Part shown: positions 24,461-33,028 of the stretch, in pieces
Layout of the letters: each line of letters starts with the position of its first letter
Position numbering within the stretch: the stretch's first letter is position 1
Assembly: GCF_000564855.1 (NCBI RefSeq)
Contig: NZ_AYXG01000145.1
Coordinates: 1 to 50,798, forward strand
Reading direction: 5' to 3'
Length of the DNA: 50,798 bases
Source: Actinokineospora spheciospongiae
GTDB taxonomy: Bacteria; Actinomycetota; Actinomycetes; Mycobacteriales; Pseudonocardiaceae
Translations under genes and position numbers: made by a program
The notes under the pieces: generated by a model
What the model saw: the letters and a program-made list of their open reading frames with translations, nothing else
Database searches by the model: none
What the model was told of the DNA's origin: nothing

Positions 24461-25743
24461 CACGACCGAACCGCCGCCTCGTCATCGTCGTCCGGGCCGA
24501 CCCGGTGATCTGCGGGCACTCCGGTGAGGCGCGCAACCTCGCCGAGGTCGCCCGCACCAGGGGCTTCGACGACGTCCGCCTGCTCACCTGGCCGATACCG
24601 GCGTTGCAGGCGGCGGGCCTGCCGCTGAAACCGCTCGACCGCATCACCCCCTACGGCGACGGCATCACGGTGGAGCGGCCGGAACCGGTCGGCGACTACC
24701 GGGTGCCGGACGGCCGGTACGTGGCCGGGCTGACCGGGCGCCTGGTCGAACTGCTCGCCGAGCCGGTCCCGACCACGTGCCTGTCGATGTACCTGGCCCC
24801 GCACGACGTGGTCGTCGGCGACGCCGTCGCCGCGGCGCGGGCGGCGGGCTACGCCCCCGACGTGCGCACCATGGCCAAGGCGGTGGGCTCGGACGTCACC
24901 AACGTGATCCGCTCCTGCCTGCGCGAGGGCCGCTTCGGCGCGGCGGTGGTCCTGTTCACCACCTTCCTGGCCAACGACCGGGTGCTGGCGGTCTCGGAGT
25001 ACACCCGCCAGGAGATCATCGCCTCGGCGCGGGACGTGGACGCCCACTGCGGCACCCGCTTCGCCGAGGAGTGCGCGCGGCGGGTCGCGGTCAGCTACCC
25101 GCCGATCGACACCTCGGCCTACCTGGACCTGGACCCGGCCGCGGTGGACGCGGCACTGCACCGGCGGGGCCTGGAGCGCGACGGCTACGTGCTGTTCCTG
25201 TCCCGGGTGGCGCGCGCCAAGGGCATCCACGACCTGGTCACCGCGTTCGCCCGGTCGAAGGCGCGGTCGAAGGTCAAGCTCGTCGTCGCGGGCAACGGCC
25301 CGGCCCGCGACCAGGTCCGCGCCCTGACCGGGGACGACGACCGGATCGTGCACCTCGACGACGTGGACGACGAGGAGAAGCCGCTGCTCATGCGCGGCTG
25401 CGCGGCCTACGCGCTGCCGACCAAGCCGGAGCCCGAGTTCGTCGAGACCTTCGGCATCGCCCTGACGGAGAAGATGCTGGCGGGCGGCGGCCCGGTGATC
25501 ACCACCACGACCGGCGGGACCGGCGAGGCGGTGGGCGACACGGCGATCACCGTGGCGGCGGGCGACGTCGCGGGCATCGCCGCGGCGATCGACCGGGTGG
25601 TGCTGGAGCTCTCGCCCGGGGAGCGCGCGGCCATGGAGGTCCGCGCCCGCGAGCACGCCATGGCCTTCGACCGGGTCCGGGTCTTCGACGACCTGTTCGC
25701 CCCACCGGACCCGATCACCCTGGCCACCCCCCGCTCCGCGTAG
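24457..25743 (+). CDS. GT4-type glycosyltransferase
   Basis: 428 aa, GT-B fold. N-domain RRLVIVVRADPVICGHSGEA; C-domain YVLFLSRVARAKGIHDLV, KLVVAGNGPARDQV and ALPTKPEPEFVETFGIALTE, the last matching the E-x7-E nucleotide-sugar motif of retaining GT4 enzymes. It transfers a sugar from an NDP- or GDP-donor, acceptor unknown. It overlaps GH92 by four bases, so synthesis and trimming of a mannose-containing glycan are co-expressed (inference). It ends five bases from the convergent kinase-like gene, with no terminator between. Confidence 0.87.
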   Translation: MTRPNRRLVIVVRADPVICGHSGEARNLAEVARTRGFDDVRLLTWPIPALQAAGLPLKPLDRITPYGDGITVERPEPVGDYRVPDGRYVAGLTGRLVELLAEPVPTTCLSMYLAPHDVVVGDAVAAARAAGYAPDVRTMAKAVGSDVTNVIRSCLREGRFGAAVVLFTTFLANDRVLAVSEYTRQEIIASARDVDAHCGTRFAEECARRVAVSYPPIDTSAYLDLDPAAVDAALHRRGLERDGYVLFLSRVARAKGIHDLVTAFARSKARSKVKLVVAGNGPARDQVRALTGDDDRIVHLDDVDDEEKPLLMRGCAAYALPTKPEPEFVETFGIALTEKMLAGGGPVITTTTGGTGEAVGDTAITVAAGDVAGIAAAIDRVVLELSPGERAAMEVRAREHAMAFDRVRVFDDLFAPPDPITLATPRSA

Positions 25744-25748
25744 CGCGG

Positions 25749-26627
25749 TCAGACCGGGTCGCCGTCCGGCGGCGGCAGGTCCAGCACCCGGACGACCCAG
25801 GGCAGGGCGGTGCCCAACTGCGCGCGCTGGACCACGCGCACGCGCGGGGCCGTCGGGATGGGCGGCAACCCGGCGCGGGCGGCGAACAGGCCCGCCACCA
25901 GTGCGGCCATCGCCGGGTCGAGGTCGAGGACGTCCTCGGGGCGCGGGCCGCCCTCCGCGTGCAGGCTCGGCAGCCAGAAGGCGACGTCGAGCTGCGGGTT
26001 GCCCAGGGCGGCGTGGTTCCAGTCGAACAGGACGGCCGCGCCGCCGCGCAGGCACAGGTTGTCGCTGCGGACGTCGAGGTGCAGGGTGGCGGTCCCGGTG
26101 AGCGCTTCCGGGGTGGCCGCCTCCAGCAGGACCGGCAGCGCGCGGTCGAGCCAGGCCGGGGAGCACAGGCCCAGGGACAGGAAGGGCCCGGGGTCCTCGG
26201 CGACCACAGGCCAACCGGCCGCGGCGTGGTGGTCCGTGCCGATCACCGGCAGGTCGAGCGGGGTCGCGTGCACCTCGTCCAGGGTCCGCAGGACCGCGTC
26301 GACCGAGTCCCGGGTCCACGGTGGGGGCCAGGTGGCGTCGGTGAGGTCTTCGAGCACGAGCAGGGGTTCGGCGCCGTCGTCGTCCCACCCCAGGAGTTCG
26401 GGGAGGAAGGCGGCGCTGAGCCCGCTGTAGACCGCGTGCTCGGCCCGCAGCCAGGACGCGGTCAGCGGCGCCCGCGCCACCTTGACGAACGCCGAGCGGC
26501 CCGCGCCGGTGCGCACGACCCACCGCTGGTTCGGCGCGTAGCCGCGGTCGGTCACCGCCCGCGCCCGCACGACCGGGGACCCCAGGATGCGCCGGACCCG
26601 CTCAGCGGTGGCCCCGTCGAGGTTCAC
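25749..26627 (-). CDS. aminoglycoside phosphotransferase-family kinase
   Basis: 292 aa. APH/choline-kinase fold: N-lobe FVKVARAPLTASWLRAEHAV (the Lys for ATP), hinge PLLVLEDLTDATW, catalytic loop LHLDVRSDNLCLRG (Brenner HxDxxxxN) and metal site FDWNHAALGNPQLDVA. These kinases phosphorylate small molecules, including antibiotics and sugars; the substrate cannot be told. A GTG at 26627 is chosen because similarity begins there (VNLDGATAERVRRIL); no clear ribosome site. Divergent from lysyl-tRNA synthetase with 138 bases between. Confidence 0.82.
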   Translation of the reverse strand: MNLDGATAERVRRILGSPVVRARAVTDRGYAPNQRWVVRTGAGRSAFVKVARAPLTASWLRAEHAVYSGLSAAFLPELLGWDDDGAEPLLVLEDLTDATWPPPWTRDSVDAVLRTLDEVHATPLDLPVIGTDHHAAAGWPVVAEDPGPFLSLGLCSPAWLDRALPVLLEAATPEALTGTATLHLDVRSDNLCLRGGAAVLFDWNHAALGNPQLDVAFWLPSLHAEGGPRPEDVLDLDPAMAALVAGLFAARAGLPPIPTAPRVRVVQRAQLGTALPWVVRVLDLPPPDGDPV

Positions 26628-26765
26628 GGCGCGCAACGGTAGCCGCCGCCGAGGTGCCCGCACGACCCGTTTCGCCGCCCGGGGCGGGCGCGCGGGCGGT
26701 CGCGGACGGACATCGGGCTGCCGATACGCTGGCGGGCGCGAAGTGCGAGAACAGCGGAGGAATCG

Positions 26766-28394
26766 GTGGCAGGGAAAGACGGGCAGGACTGGGTTGCGCG
26801 GATCACCGACCGGGTGATCGCGGAGGCCGACCGGCGGGCGCCGGGCAAACCCATCGTGTCCGCCTCGGGGATCAGCCCCTCGGGGCCGATCCACCTGGGG
26901 AACCTGCGCGAGATCATGGTCCCGCACCTGGTCGCCGACGAGGTGCGCCGCCGGGGGCGGGACTGGGTGCACATCCTGTCCTGGGACGACTACGACCGGT
27001 TGCGGCGCGTGCCCGCCGACCTGCCCGCCGACTTCGCCGAGCACATCGGGCGCCCGCTGTCGGCGGTGCCGGACCCGTGGGGCGAGTACGAGAGCTGGGC
27101 CGAGCGGTTCAAGGCGCCGTTCCGCGCCGCGCTCGCGCAACTGGGCGTGGAGCTGCGCGAGATCAGCCAGACGCAGATGTACAGGTCCGGTGCCTACACC
27201 GAGCAGATCCTGCACGCGATGGACAACCGCGCGGTCATCGACGAGCTGCTGTCGCGGTACCGCACCAAGGGCGGCGACACGCCACCGTCCGAAGAGGAGT
27301 ACTTCCCCTACCGCCCGTACTGCCACGAGTGCGGTCGGGACGAGACGGTGGTGACCGGGTACGACCGCGACGCCGCGACCGTCGACTACCGGTGCCGGTC
27401 CTGCGGGCACGGCGGCACGGTGCGGCTGCGCGAGGCCAACCACGGCAAGCTGGTGTGGAAGGTCGACTGGCCGATGCGCTGGGCCTACGAGGGCGTGGTC
27501 TTCGAGGGCGGCGGGGTGGACCACTCCTCCCCCGGTTCCTCGTTCACCGTGGGCTCGGACCTGGTGCGCCGGGTGTTCGACGCCGAACCCCCGGTGTACC
27601 AGGGGTACTCGTTCGTCGGGATCAAGGGCGCGGCCAAGATGTCCGGGTCGCGCGGCGGGGTGCCGACGGCGGCCGACGGCCTGCGCGTGCTGGAGGCGCC
27701 GGTCATGCGCTGGCTCTACACCCGCCGCAAGCCGGAGCAGGCGTTCACCGTGGACTTCGGGGCGGAGGTCGTGCGCCTCTACGACGAGTGGGACCGCCTG
27801 GGCACCCGCGTCGCCGAGGGCAAGGCGGACGCCTGGGAGGTGTCCGTGCTGGACCGGGCGACCGAGACCAGCCTCGGGAAGCTGCCCCGGCCGCAGCGCA
27901 CGGTGTCCTTCCGGTTGATCTCCGCCGCGCAGGACATCACCGCGGGCGACGAGCGGCAGCTCACCCGCATCCTGCACGACGTGGACCCGGAGCTGACCCC
28001 GGCCGCCGTGCAGCCCCGGCTGGCACTGGCCGCGAACTGGCTGGAGGAGCACGTCCCGGCCGACGAGCGCACGCGGGTGCGCACCGAGCCCGCCACCGAG
28101 GCGCTGGCCGCGCTGGGCGGGGCCGACCGCGAGCACCTGCGGCTGCTGCTGGAGCACATGACCGACGACTGGAGCCTCGACGGCCTGACCCGGGTCGTCT
28201 ACGGCGTGCCGAAGCTGGCCGCGGGCCTGCAACTCGACGACGCGCCCACCGACGGGGTCAAGCAGGCGCAGAAGGACTTCTTCAAGCTCATGTACCAGTT
28301 GCTGCTGGTCGATTCCGAGCGCGGGCCGCGGCTGCCCACGCTGCTGCTGTCCCTCGGCGACGACCGGATTCGGCACCTGCTGCCGGTGGGCTGA
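26766..28394 (+). CDS. lysS: lysyl-tRNA synthetase, class I
   Basis: 542 aa. Charges tRNA-Lys using ATP in the cytosol. The class I Rossmann signature is PSGPIHLGNLRE (HIGH variant) and KMSGS occurs in GAAKMSGSRGG. A zinc-ribbon insertion shows CHECGRDET and YRCRSCGHGG. The length fits archaeal-type class I LysRS, found in some actinobacteria alongside or instead of the class II enzyme. The GTG start lies behind GGAGGA, and a TACGCT -10-like box is near 26723-26728. Followed by a strong terminator hairpin. Nothing suggests a truncated or resistance copy, though the kinase neighbour is worth noting. Confidence 0.95.
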   Translation: MAGKDGQDWVARITDRVIAEADRRAPGKPIVSASGISPSGPIHLGNLREIMVPHLVADEVRRRGRDWVHILSWDDYDRLRRVPADLPADFAEHIGRPLSAVPDPWGEYESWAERFKAPFRAALAQLGVELREISQTQMYRSGAYTEQILHAMDNRAVIDELLSRYRTKGGDTPPSEEEYFPYRPYCHECGRDETVVTGYDRDAATVDYRCRSCGHGGTVRLREANHGKLVWKVDWPMRWAYEGVVFEGGGVDHSSPGSSFTVGSDLVRRVFDAEPPVYQGYSFVGIKGAAKMSGSRGGVPTAADGLRVLEAPVMRWLYTRRKPEQAFTVDFGAEVVRLYDEWDRLGTRVAEGKADAWEVSVLDRATETSLGKLPRPQRTVSFRLISAAQDITAGDERQLTRILHDVDPELTPAAVQPRLALAANWLEEHVPADERTRVRTEPATEALAALGGADREHLRLLLEHMTDDWSLDGLTRVVYGVPKLAAGLQLDDAPTDGVKQAQKDFFKLMYQLLLVDSERGPRLPTLLLSLGDDRIRHLLPVG

Positions 28395-28398
28395 CCCG

Positions 28399-28438
28399 GC
28401 GGTGGGCGCCGACCCGGGTCCGGGTCGGCGCCCACCGC
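28399..28438. terminator. bidirectional terminator hairpin
   Basis: 19-base perfect arms (28399-28417 and 28420-28438) with a two-base centre, between the stops of lysS (plus) and the secreted HDWE protein (minus). It serves both convergent genes. Confidence 0.88.
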
Positions 28439-28442
28439 GCTG

Positions 28443-29837
28443 TCACGGCCGGTCGTCGAAGAGCTGCACCCAGCGGCCGTCGAAGCCGCCGTTCGCGGCG
28501 GTGTACCACTGCCCGGTCAGCCAGGTCCCCGCTTCCCGCCTCTCAGCGGTGTCGACGACCCCGGTGTGCACGAAGAAGTCGTGCTGCCGCCAGTAGGCGC
28601 CGTGCGAGGCGGGGTCACCGCTGGCCGCACCGCGGCTGCGGCCCTGGCTGTCGAGACCGAGGCCCTGGTAGCCGCCGAAGTCGTCGGAACCGGAGATGGT
28701 GTCGGCGTTCTCCTCACCGGAGTAGGCGCCGTAGAACCAGCTCTTCGACAGGATGCCCTCGCGGCCGTCGGTCAGGTCGGACCGGCCGGAGTCGCGGGAG
28801 GCGGTGTAGAAGCGCTGGAGCCCGGCGGTGACCTCGACCGCACCGGATTCCGAGGTCACCGGGGACTCCAGCAGGACGTCGCTGGACTCGTCGCTGAGCC
28901 AGTGGGTGGCCCAGGCCGCGTGCTGCCAGTGGGTGGGGACGATGTCGGCGAGGTCCTGCAACTCGTAGGTCACCCGCTTGGTGGCCCGCCAGGGGACCTC
29001 CGTGTCGTCGTCGACCTTGCTGGCGAGGTCGTGAGCGGCCGCCGGGGTCACCGCGCCCGCCCGCAGCGCCGCCACCGCGCCGGTGGAGCGCTCCGGGACG
29101 AAGACGTAGTGGACGTTCTTGTCGCTGTCGTTGTTGATGTCGACCTCGGCCGTGCCCGTGCCTTCAATCCGCGACGCCACGGTGGCCCAGGAGTCGGTGA
29201 CGAACCGCAGTTCGTGGCCGTGGCGGTTGACCGTCACCGAGTCCAGGTCGCTGCCGTCGGCCTGCCACAGCATCAGGTGCTTACCGGTCGGGGCGGTCAT
29301 GAAGTTGACGCCGCGGCGCATCACGTGGTCCTTGTGGTCGGTGATGGTGGCGTACACGGGGGTTTCGCCGATGCCGGGGTCTCCGGTGACACCGTGCAGC
29401 ACGATCTCGACGCGCTCCCAGTCGTGGATGTCCTTGAAGTCCTTGTCGGCCGCGTTGTAGACGTGGTAGATCAGGACGAGGTCCTTGGTGCCGCCGCTGG
29501 TGTACTCGATCAGGGCTGTGTAGAGGGTGGGCCGGATGCGCCAGTCGGGGTGGGCGCCCGCCAGGGTGTACCGGTTGACCTCGCGCCAGTTCACCCGGTT
29601 GTTCGAGAAGTTCCCGTCGCGGTCGAAGTCGTAGTTCGACAGCCAGTCGGTGCCCTCGCGGCCGCTGCTCTCGTCCCCGCGCTTGAAGATGACGGGCGCG
29701 TAGTGCGACAGGTACGCCTGCCGCTGCGCCGCGGTCAGCGTCCACGCCGCCGCCGACGCACCGCCCACCCCCGGCACCGCCAGCGGCGCTGCCACCAGCA
29801 GCAGGACCGCGACCAACCCGCGAACGACCTTCGACAC
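28443..29837 (-). CDS. secreted protein with HDWE motif
   Basis: 464 aa. Signal peptide 1-29 (MSKVVRGLVAVLLLVAAPLAV, Ala-rich cleavage region). The mature protein begins with TAAQRQAYLSHYAPVIFKRGDE and has DFDRDGNFSNNRVNWREVNRY and DIHDWERVEIVLHG; the HDWE core recalls the metal-binding motif of NPP1/necrosis-inducing-like and Vps62-like secreted proteins. The C-terminal 150 residues are rich in Trp, Tyr and Gly (SWFYGAYSGEEN, YWRQHDFFVHTG). Probably a beta-rich extracellular protein acting on a lipid or polysaccharide; family uncertain. The GTG start lies eight bases after GGAGGGG. Single gene closed by the shared hairpin. Confidence 0.82.
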   Translation of the reverse strand: MSKVVRGLVAVLLLVAAPLAVPGVGGASAAAWTLTAAQRQAYLSHYAPVIFKRGDESSGREGTDWLSNYDFDRDGNFSNNRVNWREVNRYTLAGAHPDWRIRPTLYTALIEYTSGGTKDLVLIYHVYNAADKDFKDIHDWERVEIVLHGVTGDPGIGETPVYATITDHKDHVMRRGVNFMTAPTGKHLMLWQADGSDLDSVTVNRHGHELRFVTDSWATVASRIEGTGTAEVDINNDSDKNVHYVFVPERSTGAVAALRAGAVTPAAAHDLASKVDDDTEVPWRATKRVTYELQDLADIVPTHWQHAAWATHWLSDESSDVLLESPVTSESGAVEVTAGLQRFYTASRDSGRSDLTDGREGILSKSWFYGAYSGEENADTISGSDDFGGYQGLGLDSQGRSRGAASGDPASHGAYWRQHDFFVHTGVVDTAERREAGTWLTGQWYTAANGGFDGRWVQLFDDRP

Positions 29838-29958
29838 CGCGCACCCCTCCCGACGTCACCAGGTGATCAGGCTAGTGACCCCGGGCAGGTGGCCACATCG
29901 GTCAGTTGGAGTCAGTTCCTTGCCAACCGATGCCGCTCTCGGCCACAGCGGCGGTGGG

Positions 29959-31185
29959 TCAGGGGGCGGTGTCCGTCCAGGTGACCGGCAGTTCGTGGAC
30001 GCCGTAGATGTTCATGTCGGTCCTGAGCCGCACCTCGGCCGCCGGGACGGCGAGCCGGAGGGTCGGGAAGCGGCGCAGCAGCCCGCCGAAGCCCGCCCGC
30101 ATCTCGATGCGGGCCAACTGCTGGCCGAGGCACTGGTGGATGCCGTGGCCGAAGGACATGTGGCCGCGGGCGTTGCGGTGCGGGTCCAGGGCGTCGGGGT
30201 CGTCGAAGCGCCGGGGGTCGCGGTTGGCGGCCAGCAGCGCGAGGACGACGGTCGAGCCCTCCGGGATCGTCTCGCCGCCGAGTTCGATGTCCTCCGTGGC
30301 GTAGCGGTAGAGGAAGTCGACCACGGCCAGGTGGCGCAGGAACTCCTCGACGGCGCCGGGCAGCAGGTCCGGGTCGGCGCGCAGTTCGGCGGCCAGGTCG
30401 GGGTGCTCCAGGAGCGCGAAGGTGCCCAGTGCCAGCATGTTGGCGGTGGTCTCGTGGCCCGCCAGCAGCAGGACGAAGGCCATGCCGACCAGTTCCTCGA
30501 CGCTGAGGTCGTCGTTGCGGGCCAGGTCGGACAGCAGGTCGTCGGCGGGGGCGGCGCGCTTGCCGGTGACCAGTTCGGCGAGGTAGCCGGTCAGCTCGTT
30601 GTACGCGGCCATCTTGTCCTCGAGCGAGATGTCCTTGACGAGGATCTTGGCGGAGTTGACCTGGAAGTTCTCCCGGTGCGCGTAGGGGACGCCGAGCATT
30701 TCGCAGATCACCAACGAGGGCACCGGCAGCGCGAACTCCCTGACCAGGTCGACCGGTGGGGTCAGGTTCGCCAGGTGCTCCAGTTGCCGCTCGGCGATCT
30801 CGGTGATGTGCCTTTCGAGCTGCCGCATGCGCTTGACGGTGAACGCGCCGGTCAGGGTGCGCCGCAGCCGGGTGTGGTCCGGCGGGTCCATGTTGATGAA
30901 CACGCCCGGCACCTGCGGGGACGGTTCGGTCATGGCGGGCATGCCGGGGGTCTCGTAGGGCAGGTGCAGGATGCCGATGTCCTGGCGGGAGCTGAACCGG
31001 GCGTCGGCCATGGCCTGGCGGACCGCGTCGTAGCCGGTGACGAGCCAGCCCTCGTGGCCGTCGGGGAAGAGCATGGGGCTGACGGGGCGGCCCTCGCGCA
31101 GCCGGGTGATGGCACTGGGCGGGTCGAAGGGGCTCGCGTCGCGGTCCAGGGGGAGGCCATGCGGAGTGGGGACCGTCGAGGTCAT
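29959..31185 (-). CDS. cytochrome P450
   Basis: 408 aa bacterial class I P450. I-helix AGHETTAN, ExxR in EEFLRHL, heme loop FGHGIHQCLGQQLAR with Cys352 as the iron ligand. PDHTRLRRTLTGAFTVKRM is the conserved C-helix region. It needs ferredoxin and reductase partners, which are not in the window. It is the last gene of the minus-strand run RHH regulator, DUF4097, DrrA, DrrB, P450 (37 bases after DrrB), so it may modify the molecule exported by the ABC pump or inactivate a toxic compound (inference). Confidence 0.95.
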   Translation of the reverse strand: MTSTVPTPHGLPLDRDASPFDPPSAITRLREGRPVSPMLFPDGHEGWLVTGYDAVRQAMADARFSSRQDIGILHLPYETPGMPAMTEPSPQVPGVFINMDPPDHTRLRRTLTGAFTVKRMRQLERHITEIAERQLEHLANLTPPVDLVREFALPVPSLVICEMLGVPYAHRENFQVNSAKILVKDISLEDKMAAYNELTGYLAELVTGKRAAPADDLLSDLARNDDLSVEELVGMAFVLLLAGHETTANMLALGTFALLEHPDLAAELRADPDLLPGAVEEFLRHLAVVDFLYRYATEDIELGGETIPEGSTVVLALLAANRDPRRFDDPDALDPHRNARGHMSFGHGIHQCLGQQLARIEMRAGFGGLLRRFPTLRLAVPAAEVRLRTDMNIYGVHELPVTWTDTAP

Positions 31186-31222
31186 CGGGTTTCCTTTCGC
31201 GGGAGGGTGGGGATCAGGGCGG

Positions 31223-32047
31223 TCAGCGGGCGTATTCGCGGTTGAACAGCCGCTTGGACCAGAGGTGGCCGCCGAGGGCGATCAGGGCGCACCAGCCGAG
31301 CGCGACGGCGGCGTTGTGCCCGACCGGGGTGCCCATCAGCAGGCCGCGCAGGGTTTCGATGATCGGGGTGAACGGCTGGTACTCGGCGAACCAGCGCAGC
31401 CCGGCGGGCATGGAGTCGGTGGGGACGAACCCGCTGCCCAGGAACGGCAGGAGCAGCAGCGGCATCCCGACGTTGCTCGCGGCCTCGACGCTCTTGCTGA
31501 CCTGGCCGAGCGCGACCGACAGCCAGACCAGGGCGAACGTCAGCGCCACCAGGAAGCCCGCCGTGGCCAGCCACCCGCCCACCCCGGCGGCGGGCCGGAA
31601 GCCGACCAGCAGGGCCACGCCGATCACGACCGCCAGGGCGAACGCCGCCTGGATGACGCTGCCCAGCACGTGCCCGGTCAGCACCGAGACGCGGGCGATG
31701 TGCATGGTGCGGAACCGGGCGATGATGCCCTCGGTCAGGTCCATGGCGACCGAGATCGCCGTCCCCTGGACCACGGCCGTCACGGTCATCAGGATGATCG
31801 CGGGGGTGACGTAGTCGACGTAGGCGTCGCGCCCGCCGGACGCCCCGCCGAGCCCGGCGCCCAGGGTGCCGCCGAACACGTAGACGAACAGCAGCAGGAA
31901 CACGATCGGCATCCCGACGAGCATCACGGTCAGCGACGGGTAGCGCAGCATGTGCTTGAGGTTGCGGCGCAGCATGGTCGCCGAGTCGCGCAGCGGGTGG
32001 AACCGGAGGTCCGCCGGGGCGGGTCCGGCGGGGGCGGGGGTGCTCAT
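31223..32047 (-). CDS. DrrB-type ABC-2 permease
   Basis: 274 aa, six membrane helices, ABC-2 family. Typical segments: LRYPSLTVMLVGMPIVFLLL, the coupling motif GIIARFRTMHIARVSVLTGH and LLLLPFLGSGFVPTDSMP. It forms the membrane channel for the DrrA-like ATPase; homologues export anthracyclines and other hydrophobic drugs. The ATG overlaps the ATPase stop by four bases (32044-32047). Confidence 0.92.
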   Translation of the reverse strand: MSTPAPAGPAPADLRFHPLRDSATMLRRNLKHMLRYPSLTVMLVGMPIVFLLLFVYVFGGTLGAGLGGASGGRDAYVDYVTPAIILMTVTAVVQGTAISVAMDLTEGIIARFRTMHIARVSVLTGHVLGSVIQAAFALAVVIGVALLVGFRPAAGVGGWLATAGFLVALTFALVWLSVALGQVSKSVEAASNVGMPLLLLPFLGSGFVPTDSMPAGLRWFAEYQPFTPIIETLRGLLMGTPVGHNAAVALGWCALIALGGHLWSKRLFNREYAR

Positions 32048-32997
32048 CGGGAGGTCACCTTCTCGTCGTGGGGGTTGCCGGTGAGGGCGAGGAAGACGTC
32101 GTCGAGGTCAGGGGTGTGCACGGACAGCTCGTCGACCTCGATGGCCCGGTCGTCGAGCCGGTCGATCAGGGTCTTGAGCGAGCGCAGGCTGCCGTCGCTG
32201 GGCACCCGCAGGGTGAGGGCGTCGTCGTCGCGGGAGACCTCGCCCAGCAGGCGGGCGGCGGCGTCCAGGCCGAGCGGGTCGGCGAACCGCAGGCGGACGT
32301 GCCCGCCGGGGATGCGGCGCTTGAGCTGGTCCGCGGTTCCCTCGGCGACGAGCCTGCCGCGGTCGAGGACCGCGATGCGGTCGGCCAGCTCGTCGGCCTC
32401 CTCCAGGTACTGGGTGGTCAGGAAGATGGTGACGCCACCGGCCACCAGCTCCCGGACGATCTGCCACATGCCCCGGCGGCTGCGCGGGTCCAGGCCGGTG
32501 GTCGGCTCGTCGAGGAAGATCACCCGAGGGCTGCCGACCAGGGTCATGGCCAGGTCGAGCCGCCGCCGCATCCCCCCGGAGTACGTGGAGACCGGCTTAC
32601 CGGCCGCCTCGACCAGGTCGAACTGCTCCAGCAGCCGCCCGGCGCGGCGCTTGCCGTCGCCCCGGGGCAGGTGGTGCAGGTCCGCCATCAGGTGCAGGTT
32701 CTCCCTGCCGGTGAGCAGGTTGTCCACCGCGGAGAACTGGCCGGTGACACCGATCGCGGCGCGTACGGCGTCGGGTTCGGTGGTGAGGTCGTGCCCGGCG
32801 ACCCAGGCGCTCCCGGCGTCGGCGCGGATCAGGGTGGACAGGACCTTGACCGTGGTGGTTTTCCCGGCGCCGTTGGCGCCGAGCAGCGAGAAGACGCTCC
32901 CGCGCGGGACGTCCAGGTCGATGCCGTCGAGGACGACGTGGTCGCCGAAGGACTTGCGCAGCCCGGTGGCCGCGATCGCCGAGTGCTGGGTGTGCAT
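32044..32997 (-). CDS. DrrA-type ABC transporter ATPase
   Basis: 317 aa daunorubicin-resistance subfamily. Walker A LLGANGAGKTTTVKV, signature YSGGMRRRLDLAM, Walker B VIFLDEPTTGLD, switch His region FLTTQYLEEADEL, and the DrrA-specific C-terminal segment (residues about 220-317) ending in VHTPDLDDVFLALTG. It powers the permease that overlaps it. It lies 32 bases downstream of the DUF4097 gene. Confidence 0.94.
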   Translation of the reverse strand: MHTQHSAIAATGLRKSFGDHVVLDGIDLDVPRGSVFSLLGANGAGKTTTVKVLSTLIRADAGSAWVAGHDLTTEPDAVRAAIGVTGQFSAVDNLLTGRENLHLMADLHHLPRGDGKRRAGRLLEQFDLVEAAGKPVSTYSGGMRRRLDLAMTLVGSPRVIFLDEPTTGLDPRSRRGMWQIVRELVAGGVTIFLTTQYLEEADELADRIAVLDRGRLVAEGTADQLKRRIPGGHVRLRFADPLGLDAAARLLGEVSRDDDALTLRVPSDGSLRSLKTLIDRLDDRAIEVDELSVHTPDLDDVFLALTGNPHDEKVTSR

Positions 32998-33028
32998 GGG
33001 ATTTCCCTTCCGGGGTGGGAGGAGCGGG

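Noticed and set aside
24457-24527. Start of the GT4 gene further upstream within GH92
   Set aside because: Similarity to GT4 enzymes begins at the ATG overlapping the GH92 stop; the upstream extension is shadow of GH92.
25749-28376. 875-codon minus-strand frame covering lysS
   Set aside because: Only its C-terminal 292 codons (kinase) are real; the rest is antisense shadow of lysyl-tRNA synthetase.
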